The notes: a model not told the origin generated them from the letters alone. Positions 17,372 through 26,776 are shown, numbered from the stretch's first letter. The stretch: 64,000 bases of DNA from Pseudomonas lurida (GCF_013522705.1 NZ_JAAMRE010000028.1:30451-94450), one strand, 5' to 3'. A program made the numbers and translations.

Positions 17372-18581
17372 GCTCTTTAGGCACATACTTACCGATCTCG
17401 AACTTGCCGATCGCCGCGCGGTGCACTTCGTCCGGGCCGTCGGCCAGGCGCAGGGTACGTTGCATGGCGTACATGTAGGCCAGCGGGAAGTCGTTGGACA
17501 CCCCGGCGCCGCCGTGGATCTGGATCGCACGGTCGATCACCTTCAGGGCCACGTTCGGCGCCACTACTTTGATCTGGGCGATTTCGCTTTTCGCCACTTT
17601 GTTACCCACGGTGTCCATCATGTAAGCCGCCTTCAGGGTCAGCAGGCGCGCCATGTCGATTTCCATGCGTGAGTCGGCGATTTTGTCGATATTGCCGCCA
17701 AGGCGTGCCAAAGGCTTGCCGAACGCGGTGCGGCTGACGGAGCGCTTGCACATCAGTTCCAGCGCGCGCTCGGCCATGCCGATCGAGCGCATGCAGTGGT
17801 GGATACGGCCAGGGCCGAGCCGACCCTGGGCAATCTCGAAGCCACGCCCTTCACCCAACAACACGTTTTCATAAGGTACGCGCACGTTGTCGAACAGCAC
17901 TTCGGCATGGCCGTGGGGCGCGTCGTCGTAACCGAACACCGGCAGCGGGCGGAGGATTTTCACCCCTGGGGTGTCCACCGGTACGAGGATCATCGAGTGC
18001 TGCTGGTGACGCGGCGCGTCGGGGTTGCTCAGGCCCATAAAGATCAGGATCTTGCAGCGTGGATCGCAGGCGCCGGAGGTCCACCATTTCTTGCCGTTGA
18101 TCACCCACTCGTCGCCCTGGCGTTCGGCGCGGGCGGCCATGTTGGTGGCGTCCGAGGAAGCCACATCCGGTTCGGTCATGGCGAATGCCGAGCGGATCTC
18201 GCCGCGCAGCAACGGCTCAAGCCAGCGCTGCTTCTGCTCTTGATTGGCGTAGCGCACCAGCACTTCCATATTGCCGGTATCCGGTGCCGAGCAGTTGAAC
18301 GGCTCCGGCCCCAGCAGCGAACGGCCCATGATTTCCGCCAGGGGCGCATATTCGAGGTTGGTCAGGCCAGCGCCCAGTTCGGACTCGGGCAAGAACAAAT
18401 TCCACAGGCCCTCGGCTTTAGCCTTGGCTTTGAGTTCTTCCATGATCGCGGTGGGCTGCCAGCGGTCGCCTTCGCTGACCTGGCGTTCAAACACCGGCTC
18501 GGCCGGGTAAACGTAAGCGTCCATGAACGCAGTGACGCGTTCACGCAGTTCCTGAACCTTGGGCGAATAGGCGAAATCCAT
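17352..18581 (-). CDS. Acyl-CoA dehydrogenase
   Basis: FAD enzyme that introduces the 2,3 double bond into an acyl-CoA. The 409 residues give the three-domain fold: N-terminal helices, a middle beta domain with SAFAMTEPDVASSDATNM (FAD/acyl signature 1) and WVINGKKWWTSGA, and a C-terminal helical domain with RSVSRTAFGKPLARLGG and QIHGGAGVSNDFPLAYMYA. It resembles the ACAD10/11-like branch rather than the short-chain dehydrogenases, so the substrate is uncertain. ATG 18581 follows AGGGAGC. It is divergent from a LysR gene that probably regulates it. Confidence 0.9.
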   Translation of the reverse strand: MDFAYSPKVQELRERVTAFMDAYVYPAEPVFERQVSEGDRWQPTAIMEELKAKAKAEGLWNLFLPESELGAGLTNLEYAPLAEIMGRSLLGPEPFNCSAPDTGNMEVLVRYANQEQKQRWLEPLLRGEIRSAFAMTEPDVASSDATNMAARAERQGDEWVINGKKWWTSGACDPRCKILIFMGLSNPDAPRHQQHSMILVPVDTPGVKILRPLPVFGYDDAPHGHAEVLFDNVRVPYENVLLGEGRGFEIAQGRLGPGRIHHCMRSIGMAERALELMCKRSVSRTAFGKPLARLGGNIDKIADSRMEIDMARLLTLKAAYMMDTVGNKVAKSEIAQIKVVAPNVALKVIDRAIQIHGGAGVSNDFPLAYMYAMQRTLRLADGPDEVHRAAIGKFEIGKYVPKELMRGGQ

Positions 18582-18684
18582 GAGCAGCTCCCTTCTTTGA
18601 GAGGTTGTTTAGGTCATGCAATCGATGCTAGAACAGCGTTGATAATTTACCTAGCCTATTCTCGGCGTGTATTAACATTCATCA

Positions 18685-18699
18685 CCGATATATGATCGG
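18685..18699. promoter_or_regulatory. Candidate LysR-type operator between the divergent genes
   Basis: CCGAT-ATATG-ATCGG has perfect 5-base arms, in the 151-base gap between the acyl-CoA dehydrogenase and lysR starts. It lies 33 bases upstream of the lysR ATG, where LysR regulators usually bind. The assignment rests on position only. Confidence 0.4.
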
Positions 18700-18732
18700 C
18701 GTATGAACACCTAACAATAAGAGCGCAACGAA

Positions 18733-19668
18733 ATGAATCTGAGCAAGGTCGACCTCAACCTCTTCATCGTCTTTGACGCGATCTACACCGAAGCCAACCT
18801 GACCCGCGCCGGGCAGATTGTCGGCATCACCCAACCGGCGGTGTCCAACGCTCTGGCCCGCCTGCGCGAGACCTTCAACGACCCGCTGTTCGTGCGCACC
18901 GCCCAAGGCATGGTGCCCACGCCGATGGCGCAGAACATCATCGGCCCGGTGCGCAATGCGCTGTCGCTGCTGCGGGTGTCGGTGCAGGAAAGCCGCATCT
19001 TCAACCCGCAACAGGCGGCCAAAACCTATCGCATCAGCATGACCGACCTCACCGAAGCGGTGATCCTCCCGCCGCTGTTCCAGCGCCTGCGGCGTCTGGC
19101 ACCGACGGTGGTGATCGAGAGTTTCCTGTCCAAGCGCCGCGAAACCACCAAGGAACTGGCCGCCGGGCGCCTGGACTTTGCCGTGGACGCACCGCTCAAC
19201 ACCGACCCGCAGGTGCGTCACGTCAAACTGATGGAAGACCGCTACGTGTGCGCCATGCGCAAGGGCCATCCAATGGCGGGCAAGGAAAAACTGACCCTGG
19301 ACGACTACTTGTCACTGACCCATATCCACATCTCCAGCCGCCGCAACGGCCTGGGCCATGTCGACCTGGCGCTGGGCAAGATGGGCATCCAACGCAAGAT
19401 CGCCCTGCGCTCCCAGCATTACTTGATGGCCTCGCAAGTGCTGCAGCAGACCGACATGGTGATGACCGTGCCCGAACGCTTCGCCCGACGCCATGAACTG
19501 CACTGGTTCAACTTGCCGGTCAACGATGTGCCGCCAGTGGAAACCCATTTGTACTGGCACGAAAGCACCGACCAGGACCCGGCCAACCGCTGGATGCGCG
19601 AGCAAATGATCGAGCTGTGCCAGCAGGTCACGGCCCACGAAAAGAAACTCGACAAACAACAAGCCTAG
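18733..19668 (+). CDS. LysR-family transcriptional regulator
   Basis: A 311-residue regulator. The N-terminal helix-turn-helix is at about residues 18-50 (NLTRAGQIVGITQPAVSNALARLRETFNDPLFVR contains it), followed by the linker helix and a periplasmic-binding-protein-like effector domain (RISMTDLTEAVILPPLF; FAVDAPLNTDPQVRHVKL). The NodD/LeuO-like subgroup is suggested by the DPLFVRTAQGMVPTP segment. The divergent acyl-CoA dehydrogenase is the likely target. Effector unknown. Confidence 0.9.
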   Translation: MNLSKVDLNLFIVFDAIYTEANLTRAGQIVGITQPAVSNALARLRETFNDPLFVRTAQGMVPTPMAQNIIGPVRNALSLLRVSVQESRIFNPQQAAKTYRISMTDLTEAVILPPLFQRLRRLAPTVVIESFLSKRRETTKELAAGRLDFAVDAPLNTDPQVRHVKLMEDRYVCAMRKGHPMAGKEKLTLDDYLSLTHIHISSRRNGLGHVDLALGKMGIQRKIALRSQHYLMASQVLQQTDMVMTVPERFARRHELHWFNLPVNDVPPVETHLYWHESTDQDPANRWMREQMIELCQQVTAHEKKLDKQQA

Positions 19669-19704
19669 GCCCTCCTCTTGTGCAATGGACTACACAGAGG
19701 CCCT

Positions 19705-19729
19705 TGTGGGAGGGGGCTTGCCCCCGATG
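19705..19729. repeat. Single REP unit
   Basis: Exact copy of the 25-base unit at 17108-17132, followed at once by a GTCCGC/GCGGAC hairpin. It lies just upstream of the liuR promoter region and may end the lysR transcript. Confidence 0.8.
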
Positions 19730-19745
19730 GTCCGCGCAGCGGACC

Positions 19746-19761
19746 TTGACGTTCACGTCAA
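19746..19761. promoter_or_regulatory. LiuR operator overlapping the liuR promoter
   Basis: TTGACGT-TC-ACGTCAA is a perfect 16-base palindrome of the type known for LiuR regulators. Its first half doubles as a -35 hexamer (TTGACG), with a weak -10-like TTAGCT 17 bases on. Binding there would block RNA polymerase, giving autorepression of liuR-liuE. Confidence 0.75.
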
Positions 19762-19802
19762 CCTGCCTTTAGCTTAGCGCCAGGATTTTCTTGAGCGCCG
19801 CC

Positions 19803-20195
19803 ATGAGCACCACCTACAGCATCTCCGACCTCGCCCGCGAGCTCGACATCACCACCCGCGCCATCCGCTTTTATGAAGAACAGGGCCTGCTCGCCCCGGA
19901 GCGGCGTGGCCAGGAACGCATCTACAGCGCACGGGACAAAGTCAGCCTCAAGCTGATCCTGCGCGGCAAGCGCATCGGCTTTTCCCTGGCCGAGTGCCGC
20001 GAGTTGATCGAACTCTACGATCCGAGCAGCGGTAACCACATCCAACTCAACAGCATGCTGGCCAAGATCGCCGAGCGCCGTGAGCAGTTGGAACAGCAGT
20101 TACTGGATATCGAACAGATGAAGCTGGAACTGGACACCGCCGAAGAGCGCTGCACCCAGGCCCTGGCTCAAACCATGCGCCAGGCCGGCGATTAA
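19803..20195 (+). CDS. liuR: MerR-family regulator of leucine/isovalerate catabolism
   Basis: A 130-residue MerR regulator. The N-terminal winged helix is YSISDLARELDITTRAIRFY followed by EEQGLLAPERRGQERIYSARD, and a long C-terminal coiled coil (MLAKIAERREQLEQQLLDIEQ) mediates dimerisation. There are no cysteines in a metal-binding loop, so it is not a metal sensor. I chose ATG 19803 over the in-frame TTG 19791. It is followed after 16 bases by liuE, and LiuR-type palindromes occur here and before liuA. Confidence 0.9.
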   Translation: MSTTYSISDLARELDITTRAIRFYEEQGLLAPERRGQERIYSARDKVSLKLILRGKRIGFSLAECRELIELYDPSSGNHIQLNSMLAKIAERREQLEQQLLDIEQMKLELDTAEERCTQALAQTMRQAGD

Positions 20196-20211
20196 TCAAA
20201 AGGTAACCGCC

Positions 20212-21111
20212 ATGACCCTCCCCTCCCACGTTCGCCTGGTTGAAGTCGGCCCGCGCGACGGTTTGCAGAACGAAGCACAGCCCATCAGCGTCGCGGACAA
20301 AGTCCAATTGGTGGACGCTCTCAGCGCCGCCGGTTTGAGTTATATCGAAGTCGGCAGTTTTGTCTCGCCCAAGTGGGTGCCGCAAATGGCCGGTTCGGCC
20401 GAGGTGTTCGCGCAGATCCAGCGCAAACCCGGCGTTACCTACGGCGCCCTGGCGCCGAACCTGCGCGGCTTCGAGGATGCGCTGGCTGCCGGGGTCAAGG
20501 AGGTGGCGGTGTTCGCAGCCGCGTCCGAGGCGTTTTCCCAGCGCAATATCAACTGCTCCATCAGCGAAAGCCTGGAACGATTCGCGCCGATCATGGCCGC
20601 GGCCCAGCAACATGGGGTCAGCGTGCGCGGTTATGTGTCCTGTGTATTGGGTTGCCCGTACGAAGGCGAGATCGCCGCCGAACAAGTAGCGACCGTGGCG
20701 CGGGAGTTGTATGCCATGGGCTGTTATGAAGTATCCCTGGGCGACACCATCGGCACCGGCACGGCGGGTGCGACGCGTCGACTGTTTGAAGTGGTCGGTG
20801 CGCAGGTGCCGAGGGACAAGCTGGCCGGGCATTTCCACGACACCTATGGCCAGGCCATCGCCAATGTGTACGCCGCCCTGCTGGAGGGCATCCAGGTGTT
20901 CGACAGCTCTATCGCCGGCCTGGGCGGTTGCCCGTACGCCAAGGGCGCCAGCGGTAACGTCGCCACCGAAGACGTGCTGTACCTGCTCAATGGCCTGGGC
21001 ATTCACACCGGGGTCGACTTGGACGCCTTGATCCTCGCAGGCCGGCAGATCAGTCAGGTGCTGGGGCGCCCCAGCGGTTCGCGGGTGGCCAAGGCGCGTA
21101 ACGCTGTGTGA
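20212..21111 (+). CDS. liuE: Hydroxymethylglutaryl-CoA lyase
   Basis: Cleaves HMG-CoA to acetyl-CoA and acetoacetate, the last step of leucine catabolism (also called mvaB). The 299-residue TIM barrel shows VEVGPRDGLQNE near the N-terminus with the metal-binding Asp and catalytic Arg, HFHDTYGQAIAN with the metal-binding His pair, and the HMGL signature GLGGCPYAKGASGNVATEDV with the catalytic Cys. It is co-directional with liuR, 16 bases downstream. Confidence 0.95.
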   Translation: MTLPSHVRLVEVGPRDGLQNEAQPISVADKVQLVDALSAAGLSYIEVGSFVSPKWVPQMAGSAEVFAQIQRKPGVTYGALAPNLRGFEDALAAGVKEVAVFAAASEAFSQRNINCSISESLERFAPIMAAAQQHGVSVRGYVSCVLGCPYEGEIAAEQVATVARELYAMGCYEVSLGDTIGTGTAGATRRLFEVVGAQVPRDKLAGHFHDTYGQAIANVYAALLEGIQVFDSSIAGLGGCPYAKGASGNVATEDVLYLLNGLGIHTGVDLDALILAGRQISQVLGRPSGSRVAKARNAV

Positions 21112-21131
21112 GTAGCACGCCTGTGACAATG

Positions 21132-21161
21132 TGTTACCCAAGCCCTACACATCGAGTAACA
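21132..21161 (+). promoter_or_regulatory. Candidate CbrB upstream activating site for crcY
   Basis: TGTTAC and GTAACA are inverted half-sites 18 bases apart, located about 82 bases upstream of the sigma54 -24 element. They match the half-sites described for CbrB, the enhancer-binding protein that activates crcZ/crcY. The position is right for a bacterial enhancer. Confidence 0.7.
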
Positions 21162-21243
21162 CGGGAACATATTTTGTCGTATTTGCCCCCAGCCATTTCC
21201 TACATAAAAATCAAATCCTTGATTTTAAAGGTATTTTAAAAGT

Positions 21244-21259
21244 TGGCACGGCTTCTGCT
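21244..21259 (+). promoter_or_regulatory. Sigma54 (RpoN) promoter of crcY
   Basis: TGGCACGGCTTCTGCT gives the -24 GG and -12 GC dinucleotides with the required spacing (GG at 21245-21246, GC at 21257-21258). The first base of TTGC is C rather than T. Transcription should begin about 12 bases downstream, near 21270. Confidence 0.85.
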
Positions 21260-21269
21260 ATCTCTATGG

Positions 21270-21648
21270 CATAACAAGAATAAAAAGCGCCAAACCTAAT
21301 AAAAATAAGACGAAACGACTCTGACATAACAAAAACAACACGGCAGAGACGCAGCTAACAGATTTTTTTGGAGAAGATGTGCTTTGCAGGGTACGGCGTG
21401 CCGAAACCCGCAACCGGACGGAGAAAAATAAAACTACCTTCAGGTAGCTGCCCACTGGTTGGATCGTTTACGAAGAAGCAGATCAGCGTTCAAAAAAATA
21501 CGTTTGCTCTTGACCCCGGATGGGGGTCGCCCAAAACAGCGGTAAAGGGTAACGGTTGCCAAAAACAATAACAGACCGCCCCTCAATAATAAGAAAAGAG
21601 CACGCAACGACACGTTAAAGGGGACCTTCGGGTCCCCTTTGTGTTTTT
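21270..21648 (+). ncRNA. crcY: Crc/Hfq-sequestering small RNA CrcY
   Basis: CrcX/Y/Z RNAs titrate Hfq (with Crc) and so relieve carbon catabolite repression. This stretch is markedly A-rich against a GC-rich genome and has repeated AAnAAnAA-type motifs, for example AACAAGAATAAAAA, AATAAAAATAAG, AACAAAAACAAC, GAGAAAAATAAAA, CAAAAACAATAAC and AATAATAAGAAAAG. It has a sigma54 promoter, a CbrB-type enhancer and a strong terminator, and is about 379 nt, close to known family lengths. From memory P. putida crcY also lies beside mvaB (the liuE equivalent), which favours CrcY over CrcZ or CrcX. Start and end are inferred. Confidence 0.87.
21617..21648 (+). terminator. Rho-independent terminator of crcY
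   Basis: AAAGGGGACC-TTCG-GGTCCCCTTT is a perfect 10-base-pair stem with a UUCG tetraloop, followed by GTGTTTTTT. Confidence 0.93.
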
Positions 21649-21661
21649 TGCGGTTGATGTT

Positions 21662-24600
21662 TCAGAGCTGGGTGCCGTGTTGCGCCGCGTGATTATTGAG
21701 TATTTTGTGCGTCAGTAACGTTAATCCCAGATGTTCCTGCTGCCTGCGTTCAACGCGTAGCGCATCCATCTGTTTTACATAAAAGTCACTTTGCATCGAG
21801 CCATTGACCAGCACCTCGTCGCGGCTCACGCCCAGCGCACTGACCACCCTCTCGACCGCTTGATCCTCTAGAGCCCCCGCTTCCTGCAATCTCGACAACT
21901 CATACAAAGCATCGCTCTTTTCTTCTATACGCTGGAGCTCGGGGGCTGTCAGTGCTTCAAATTCAGCGCGGTAGTGGGTACGCAGGTATCTGTCCCAGAA
22001 TGCTTGTTCAACCAAAAATGTTTCGTAATCACTGCTGACGGCTTCTGCTTTGAGTACGTCATCGAAGGCGGCGTTAATGGCCGCCGGGGTCACATTCGCC
22101 GTCCGAGCGAACAGCATCTCCCGCGACTTGACCGGTAGCTCTAGCTTGTCGGCCAACCCGATTCGATACGCCAGAATCACTTCACTCTGTTCTGTAAACG
22201 CAGCGCCTCTGGCCATCACATCTCGTTGTGCAATCTCATCGACCAACTTCAATCGAAACAGCTGTTTCGATACGTTCAGCAGTTGATCCTCGAGATACGG
22301 CCCATCTGCCAGTTCCGTAGCATTCAACACAAACAGCTCACGCTCCAGGTTCATGAACTCAAGCGTACTGCCATCACCACAGGTGGCCCTGTCATCGGCA
22401 ATCTCGAACAACTTATTACGGATATTCTCGCTGTCGCTGACGGCCTTGAGCATCGCCCAGACACGCTCTCTCAATTGCGCTCGAGTGGTCGGGTTGCGGT
22501 ATTCGGCCGATCGCGTGGTATCCGCCACCACGGTCAGCAATGCGCTCGACTCCGGTTCGGCCGCGAGCGAGTCCCAGAGGGTTTCACCGCGTGATCGCTC
22601 GGTTTGCTCCAACCCTTGCAACCATAAGTCTCGCCCTTCGCCAGCCGTCACATGTTCCCAGTTTGGCTGAACCACAAGGGCTTGGGGAGCGAGCCTTTGG
22701 AGTGTCTCTGCCGATAACGGATTTTCATGCAGATTGATCCGTTCAAGATGCTGGTACGCATACTCGGGCAATGTGCCGATCCGGTTCCCATGCAGATCGA
22801 TCCTGGCCAGCTGCGTGAGCTGTTCCGCGCCGGCGGGGAAAGTTGTTGTTTCTGTCCCGCCCAGGTAAAGCTGATTGAGATTTCGCATTCCGCTCAGATT
22901 GGCGGTCCATCCCAAGCGGCGGTTGTCGGACAGCTTGAGGATTTTCAAACTGTGCATCCGCTCCAGACGTGCGTTCGCCTGGTCAGTCAGCCGAATATCA
23001 TTTGCACTCAAGTCCAGCTTGGTCAGCCCAATGCCGTCATTGGCAAATTCCGGCAATCGGGTCAGAGCGTTCCCATTGAGTTTCAACCAGCGCAATCCGC
23101 CAAAAGACCTCAAGAACTCCATTGAATCGTCGGTCAAGCCCATACGGCTCAAACGCAGACTGCCCACGTGATCCATATTGGCGGTGATCATTGGAAGTTG
23201 CCCGATGGGCTCGTCAGCCAAATCAAGGCTGTAGCCAATGGGTGTTCCATCCGCGGCATAGGCCTGGGCTGAGGTCCGCCGCCAGGCGGCTTTGATCGAA
23301 TGGGCAACCCTGCGTCTGGCCTGGCTAAAGCCTGAACCCGGCTCAGTACTCCATTCGGTCAGCCCCGTTTCAAGCTGATCGAATTCACGCCCAAGTGCGG
23401 TCAATCTTTGCAGGACGTCAGCATCGCTGCTCTGCTCAAGGCCTAAAAAAGCTTCCACCTCTCCAAGTGCTTTGGAGGGATAGACTTTCGCTGCGGCAAG
23501 CCTGCACGCGAAGGGACGTTGGGCAGTTCCCGCAACGGGGCTCAATGGATAACCGAAACGCCCATCGGCAAGGCGCATTGGTGATTTGTAGCCGGGTTTG
23601 ATCGGCTGCACACCCAACGCGCGCCGGGCCGCTGTTTGGTTCAATGGCTGACGTACAAGCTCGGCTTTGAGATCTTCAGTGCCTACCTTGAGCGTCTCCC
23701 AGTCCGTGAATCGCTCCCCGGCAGCGATCCAGAGCGCGCTGTAGAAAGCACCTGGGTCTGCCCGTGAGTACAGGGTTTTACCCGACGCATCGAAGACACT
23801 CCACTGCTTCATGTCCGTGCTCACCAGTTGAACGTGTTGGGGGGCTTCTGCGCTGCCTACGCGGTCGAGCAAGGGTCCCGTCGGGCTGTCGGCGCGCAGC
23901 TCGATGCTGACGCCTTCCAGTTTGCCGGGGATGGCTGCCAGCGTGTGCAACGCCAGCTGCGCACTGTCCATCGTCAGTTGAGTGTCAAAGTGAATAGCGG
24001 CGTTGGCCCGCAGGACGCGCACGCGTGGCAGATAAGCGCGGGCCTCTTGCGCCAGGCGCAATGGCAGGCGGGAATGTCGTGCCATTTGTTCCAGCTCACC
24101 AGCGTTGGCGTGGGCCAGGAGTTCTTCGATGACCAGTTTGGGCAAGCCGGGAAAGGTACGCTGGACCAACTGCACATTGCTGTCATCGGACCGGTTTGCA
24201 GAGGCGATGTCGCGCTCAATGATTTCACTGCGGTGTTCAGTTGCCAATCGCAGCAGACGCCGCTGGTAATTCGCGGACCTCTGGGCCTCAGACGGCACTT
24301 CGAGCGCCCGCCTCTTGAGCGAGCGTTGCAAGTGTTCCGGCAATTCGACCTCGGTCCTGCCAATTGGAAGATCAAGCGTGACGGTGTCGCGTGGAATACC
24401 CTCGTCCAGCAATTGACGCGCTTCGGCCAGGTCCATGTTTGCCAACAGCGTCGGCAATATCCGCCCGGCTCGAACGTCCGCTTCGTCCAGTCGAATCAAA
24501 GGCTTTTGCGCGTCTGTATCAGCCGATCGCCATACGACGTTGTCCGCCCCATCCACGACTGCGACCGCCTTGCTACTGGGCCACACTCCCTCGCGCATAA

Positions 24601-26761
24601 TCAAATCCAGCTGCTGATAGCCGTCTATGCGCGTCAGTGCGTCAGGCTCCGTACTGCGCAGATGATCGAGCAATACCTGATGCCTGGCATTGGCCTCGAA
24701 GTGTCTCAAGCCCTCCCTGAACAGCGGCGCGGGTAATTGCTGATCGATATAGAGGCTACGCAGCGCTTGATCCGTGACCCCGCTCATGACCCTGAGATGC
24801 TCCAAGTCGGTATCGCTCAGGGCATCGACACTGTGCCCGATACGGCGTAACAATGTTTTGCGATCCCAGGTGAGGGGCTGTTCGAACTCATGCACCCAGG
24901 CACCGCCACCGTTATGTCGAATGCGCGGTGAATAGCGCGAAACGTTGTCTGGATGGATAAGCCGGGCATCGCTATCGGGATCGGAGATTTTGTAATGCCC
25001 GCCGTCCACGGGCAGATAGCTTTCACCTTCATGAGCGTACAACCCCCTGGCATCGGGCTTGAGCTCGACAGGCAGGGTGATCGAGTGCTTGAAAGAGCCC
25101 AGCCCGGAATCGAGCAGACGAACCTTGGCGCCCGCCAATTCGACGCGCACCAGGCGTTTGACGAACGCCGACTCCTTCGCGACCAGAAGGGCCTTGGGAA
25201 TCGCCAGCCCCGCCACACCCAGCAAGACGGTGGAGAAATGCCCCCAGGCTTCTTGTACGTGCCCGTCGGACCACGCCTCGATGCCTTCGAACAGTTCATA
25301 GGACAGTTGCAGGGCGCCCACCACCAGCATGACTTCGCCAAGAACCGGCACCACCATCCCGGCCAGGTTCAGAATGTCCAGCAGCCTGTTCCCCCACAAT
25401 GAGAGCCTGGCGCTGTCGACACGGTTGTCCAGGTCTTGAGTCGAAACGGCGGCGACGCTGCAGTTGGCCATGATCACGCGGATCTTCTGTAACGCGCTGT
25501 CCATCCAGACATCCCTGAATGACGGACCGTAACCGTAGTCGGCAGGACTCTGAATTCTGCTCTTGGCAGCAGGGTCGAAATCCTGGGAATGGGTGAACAC
25601 GCCCGTAGGATCAAGCAATGTCTTGAGCTGGGTAAAAAACTCATCGTGCGCGGAAAGTGGCACGAACTGGCTGAAGAACGCCCGGTATTCGGCGCTGCAC
25701 AACCGTGTGGTCAGGTCATCGGCAAACCAGTCGAGGCTGGGGTACGCCTTCAGTACGGAGTGCGGATCACCCGGGATGTAGACCAAGCATCGGCGAGGCA
25801 GAATCGACGCATTCCTTAAATGGGCGGCCACCGCTACGGGCCCGATGACCAGGATATTTTCCAGTATGCAGTCGCATAACGAAAACCTGGAAAACCGGAT
25901 ATTCTCGCCGTCCAGCTGCCGGCCGCTCTGGTTGATCAGGATGTCCTTTATCAAGGCATATCCATCAGGCTGGATGTCCTGTTTCATCAACGCGATCTGC
26001 GCGGCCAGCTCCAATTGGTTGCGATGCGCGGTGATCATCGCGCTGTAAAGCTTGCCGGAGGCTGCACCGGGGATTGTCGAGGTGATCTGGGCATTGAGCG
26101 TGGCACGGACATGCTCGTAGTACTGCGCGCCCAGGTCCAGTTTCCTGCACATGCGGGCAAACTCATGGGCCTTGATTCCCACAGGCAGGGACTTAACGTC
26201 GCCGGGATTGGGCAATGCCTGCGATGAACGCCGATGAAAGTTGTAGTGAGTAATCAGGTGACAGTCCCGGCAGACGGGAACCTTGGTTTCATCGTCGCTG
26301 AAGTTGCTCAACGCCGCTTCCAGCAGGCTCACCCCTTGATAAAAGTAGAACTGCGGCGCCAGTGTCGACTCGGCGCTGCGGGAAACCTCGCCGGGCAGGC
26401 GCTCACATTCCTTTTGTTCCATCTTGCGTGCATAAAAAACCCGCCTGACATCCAATCGAAGGCCGAAGGTCTTTTCGATCGCCTCGACCAGCAAGGGTTG
26501 CGCAAAGTCAGCGGCACTGTTTAACCCGATCAGCAGTTGATCCAACTGATTCAACGAGCGCCGGCTACGGCTGTGAATCGCCTTGAGCGCCTCCCTGGCT
26601 TGATCCGGCGCGCGTTTGAACCAACCCGGAATATTCAACGGCTGGAGAGCCAGTTGTGTTTTGTGGTCCGCCAGCGACTCGGTGTACCAGTCAGGCGTGT
26701 TGTCTCTGACGGTGTGAAGGTGAACCTCTTGTTCGTTCTGGCCTGAAGCGGTAGCTGTCAC
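21662..26761 (-). CDS. Giant NEL-type (E3 ubiquitin ligase-like) leucine-rich-repeat protein
   Basis: A 1699-residue protein. Residues of about 1-600 form the large N-terminal region seen in Pseudomonas dermonecrotic-toxin/NEL proteins (DUF6543-like), with a hydrophobic stretch at about 460-525 (LNLAGMVVPVLGEVMLVVGA and VLLGVAGLAIPKALL). Residues of about 1200-1360 are leucine-rich repeats (LRWLKLNGNALTRLP, LTKLDLSANDI, LKILKLSDN, LARIDLHGNRIGTLP). The C-terminus fits the NEL fold of IpaH/SspH-type cysteine E3 ligases, with a candidate catalytic Cys1461 in TCGDGST. Start is GTG with AGGG upstream. A role in modifying host proteins is inferred from the family; no secretion genes are in the window and no classical signal peptide is seen. 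Confidence 0.83.
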   Translation of the reverse strand: MTATASGQNEQEVHLHTVRDNTPDWYTESLADHKTQLALQPLNIPGWFKRAPDQAREALKAIHSRSRRSLNQLDQLLIGLNSAADFAQPLLVEAIEKTFGLRLDVRRVFYARKMEQKECERLPGEVSRSAESTLAPQFYFYQGVSLLEAALSNFSDDETKVPVCRDCHLITHYNFHRRSSQALPNPGDVKSLPVGIKAHEFARMCRKLDLGAQYYEHVRATLNAQITSTIPGAASGKLYSAMITAHRNQLELAAQIALMKQDIQPDGYALIKDILINQSGRQLDGENIRFSRFSLCDCILENILVIGPVAVAAHLRNASILPRRCLVYIPGDPHSVLKAYPSLDWFADDLTTRLCSAEYRAFFSQFVPLSAHDEFFTQLKTLLDPTGVFTHSQDFDPAAKSRIQSPADYGYGPSFRDVWMDSALQKIRVIMANCSVAAVSTQDLDNRVDSARLSLWGNRLLDILNLAGMVVPVLGEVMLVVGALQLSYELFEGIEAWSDGHVQEAWGHFSTVLLGVAGLAIPKALLVAKESAFVKRLVRVELAGAKVRLLDSGLGSFKHSITLPVELKPDARGLYAHEGESYLPVDGGHYKISDPDSDARLIHPDNVSRYSPRIRHNGGGAWVHEFEQPLTWDRKTLLRRIGHSVDALSDTDLEHLRVMSGVTDQALRSLYIDQQLPAPLFREGLRHFEANARHQVLLDHLRSTEPDALTRIDGYQQLDLIMREGVWPSSKAVAVVDGADNVVWRSADTDAQKPLIRLDEADVRAGRILPTLLANMDLAEARQLLDEGIPRDTVTLDLPIGRTEVELPEHLQRSLKRRALEVPSEAQRSANYQRRLLRLATEHRSEIIERDIASANRSDDSNVQLVQRTFPGLPKLVIEELLAHANAGELEQMARHSRLPLRLAQEARAYLPRVRVLRANAAIHFDTQLTMDSAQLALHTLAAIPGKLEGVSIELRADSPTGPLLDRVGSAEAPQHVQLVSTDMKQWSVFDASGKTLYSRADPGAFYSALWIAAGERFTDWETLKVGTEDLKAELVRQPLNQTAARRALGVQPIKPGYKSPMRLADGRFGYPLSPVAGTAQRPFACRLAAAKVYPSKALGEVEAFLGLEQSSDADVLQRLTALGREFDQLETGLTEWSTEPGSGFSQARRRVAHSIKAAWRRTSAQAYAADGTPIGYSLDLADEPIGQLPMITANMDHVGSLRLSRMGLTDDSMEFLRSFGGLRWLKLNGNALTRLPEFANDGIGLTKLDLSANDIRLTDQANARLERMHSLKILKLSDNRRLGWTANLSGMRNLNQLYLGGTETTTFPAGAEQLTQLARIDLHGNRIGTLPEYAYQHLERINLHENPLSAETLQRLAPQALVVQPNWEHVTAGEGRDLWLQGLEQTERSRGETLWDSLAAEPESSALLTVVADTTRSAEYRNPTTRAQLRERVWAMLKAVSDSENIRNKLFEIADDRATCGDGSTLEFMNLERELFVLNATELADGPYLEDQLLNVSKQLFRLKLVDEIAQRDVMARGAAFTEQSEVILAYRIGLADKLELPVKSREMLFARTANVTPAAINAAFDDVLKAEAVSSDYETFLVEQAFWDRYLRTHYRAEFEALTAPELQRIEEKSDALYELSRLQEAGALEDQAVERVVSALGVSRDEVLVNGSMQSDFYVKQMDALRVERRQQEHLGLTLLTHKILNNHAAQHGTQL

Positions 26762-26776
26762 GTGGGTAGCCCTGGT

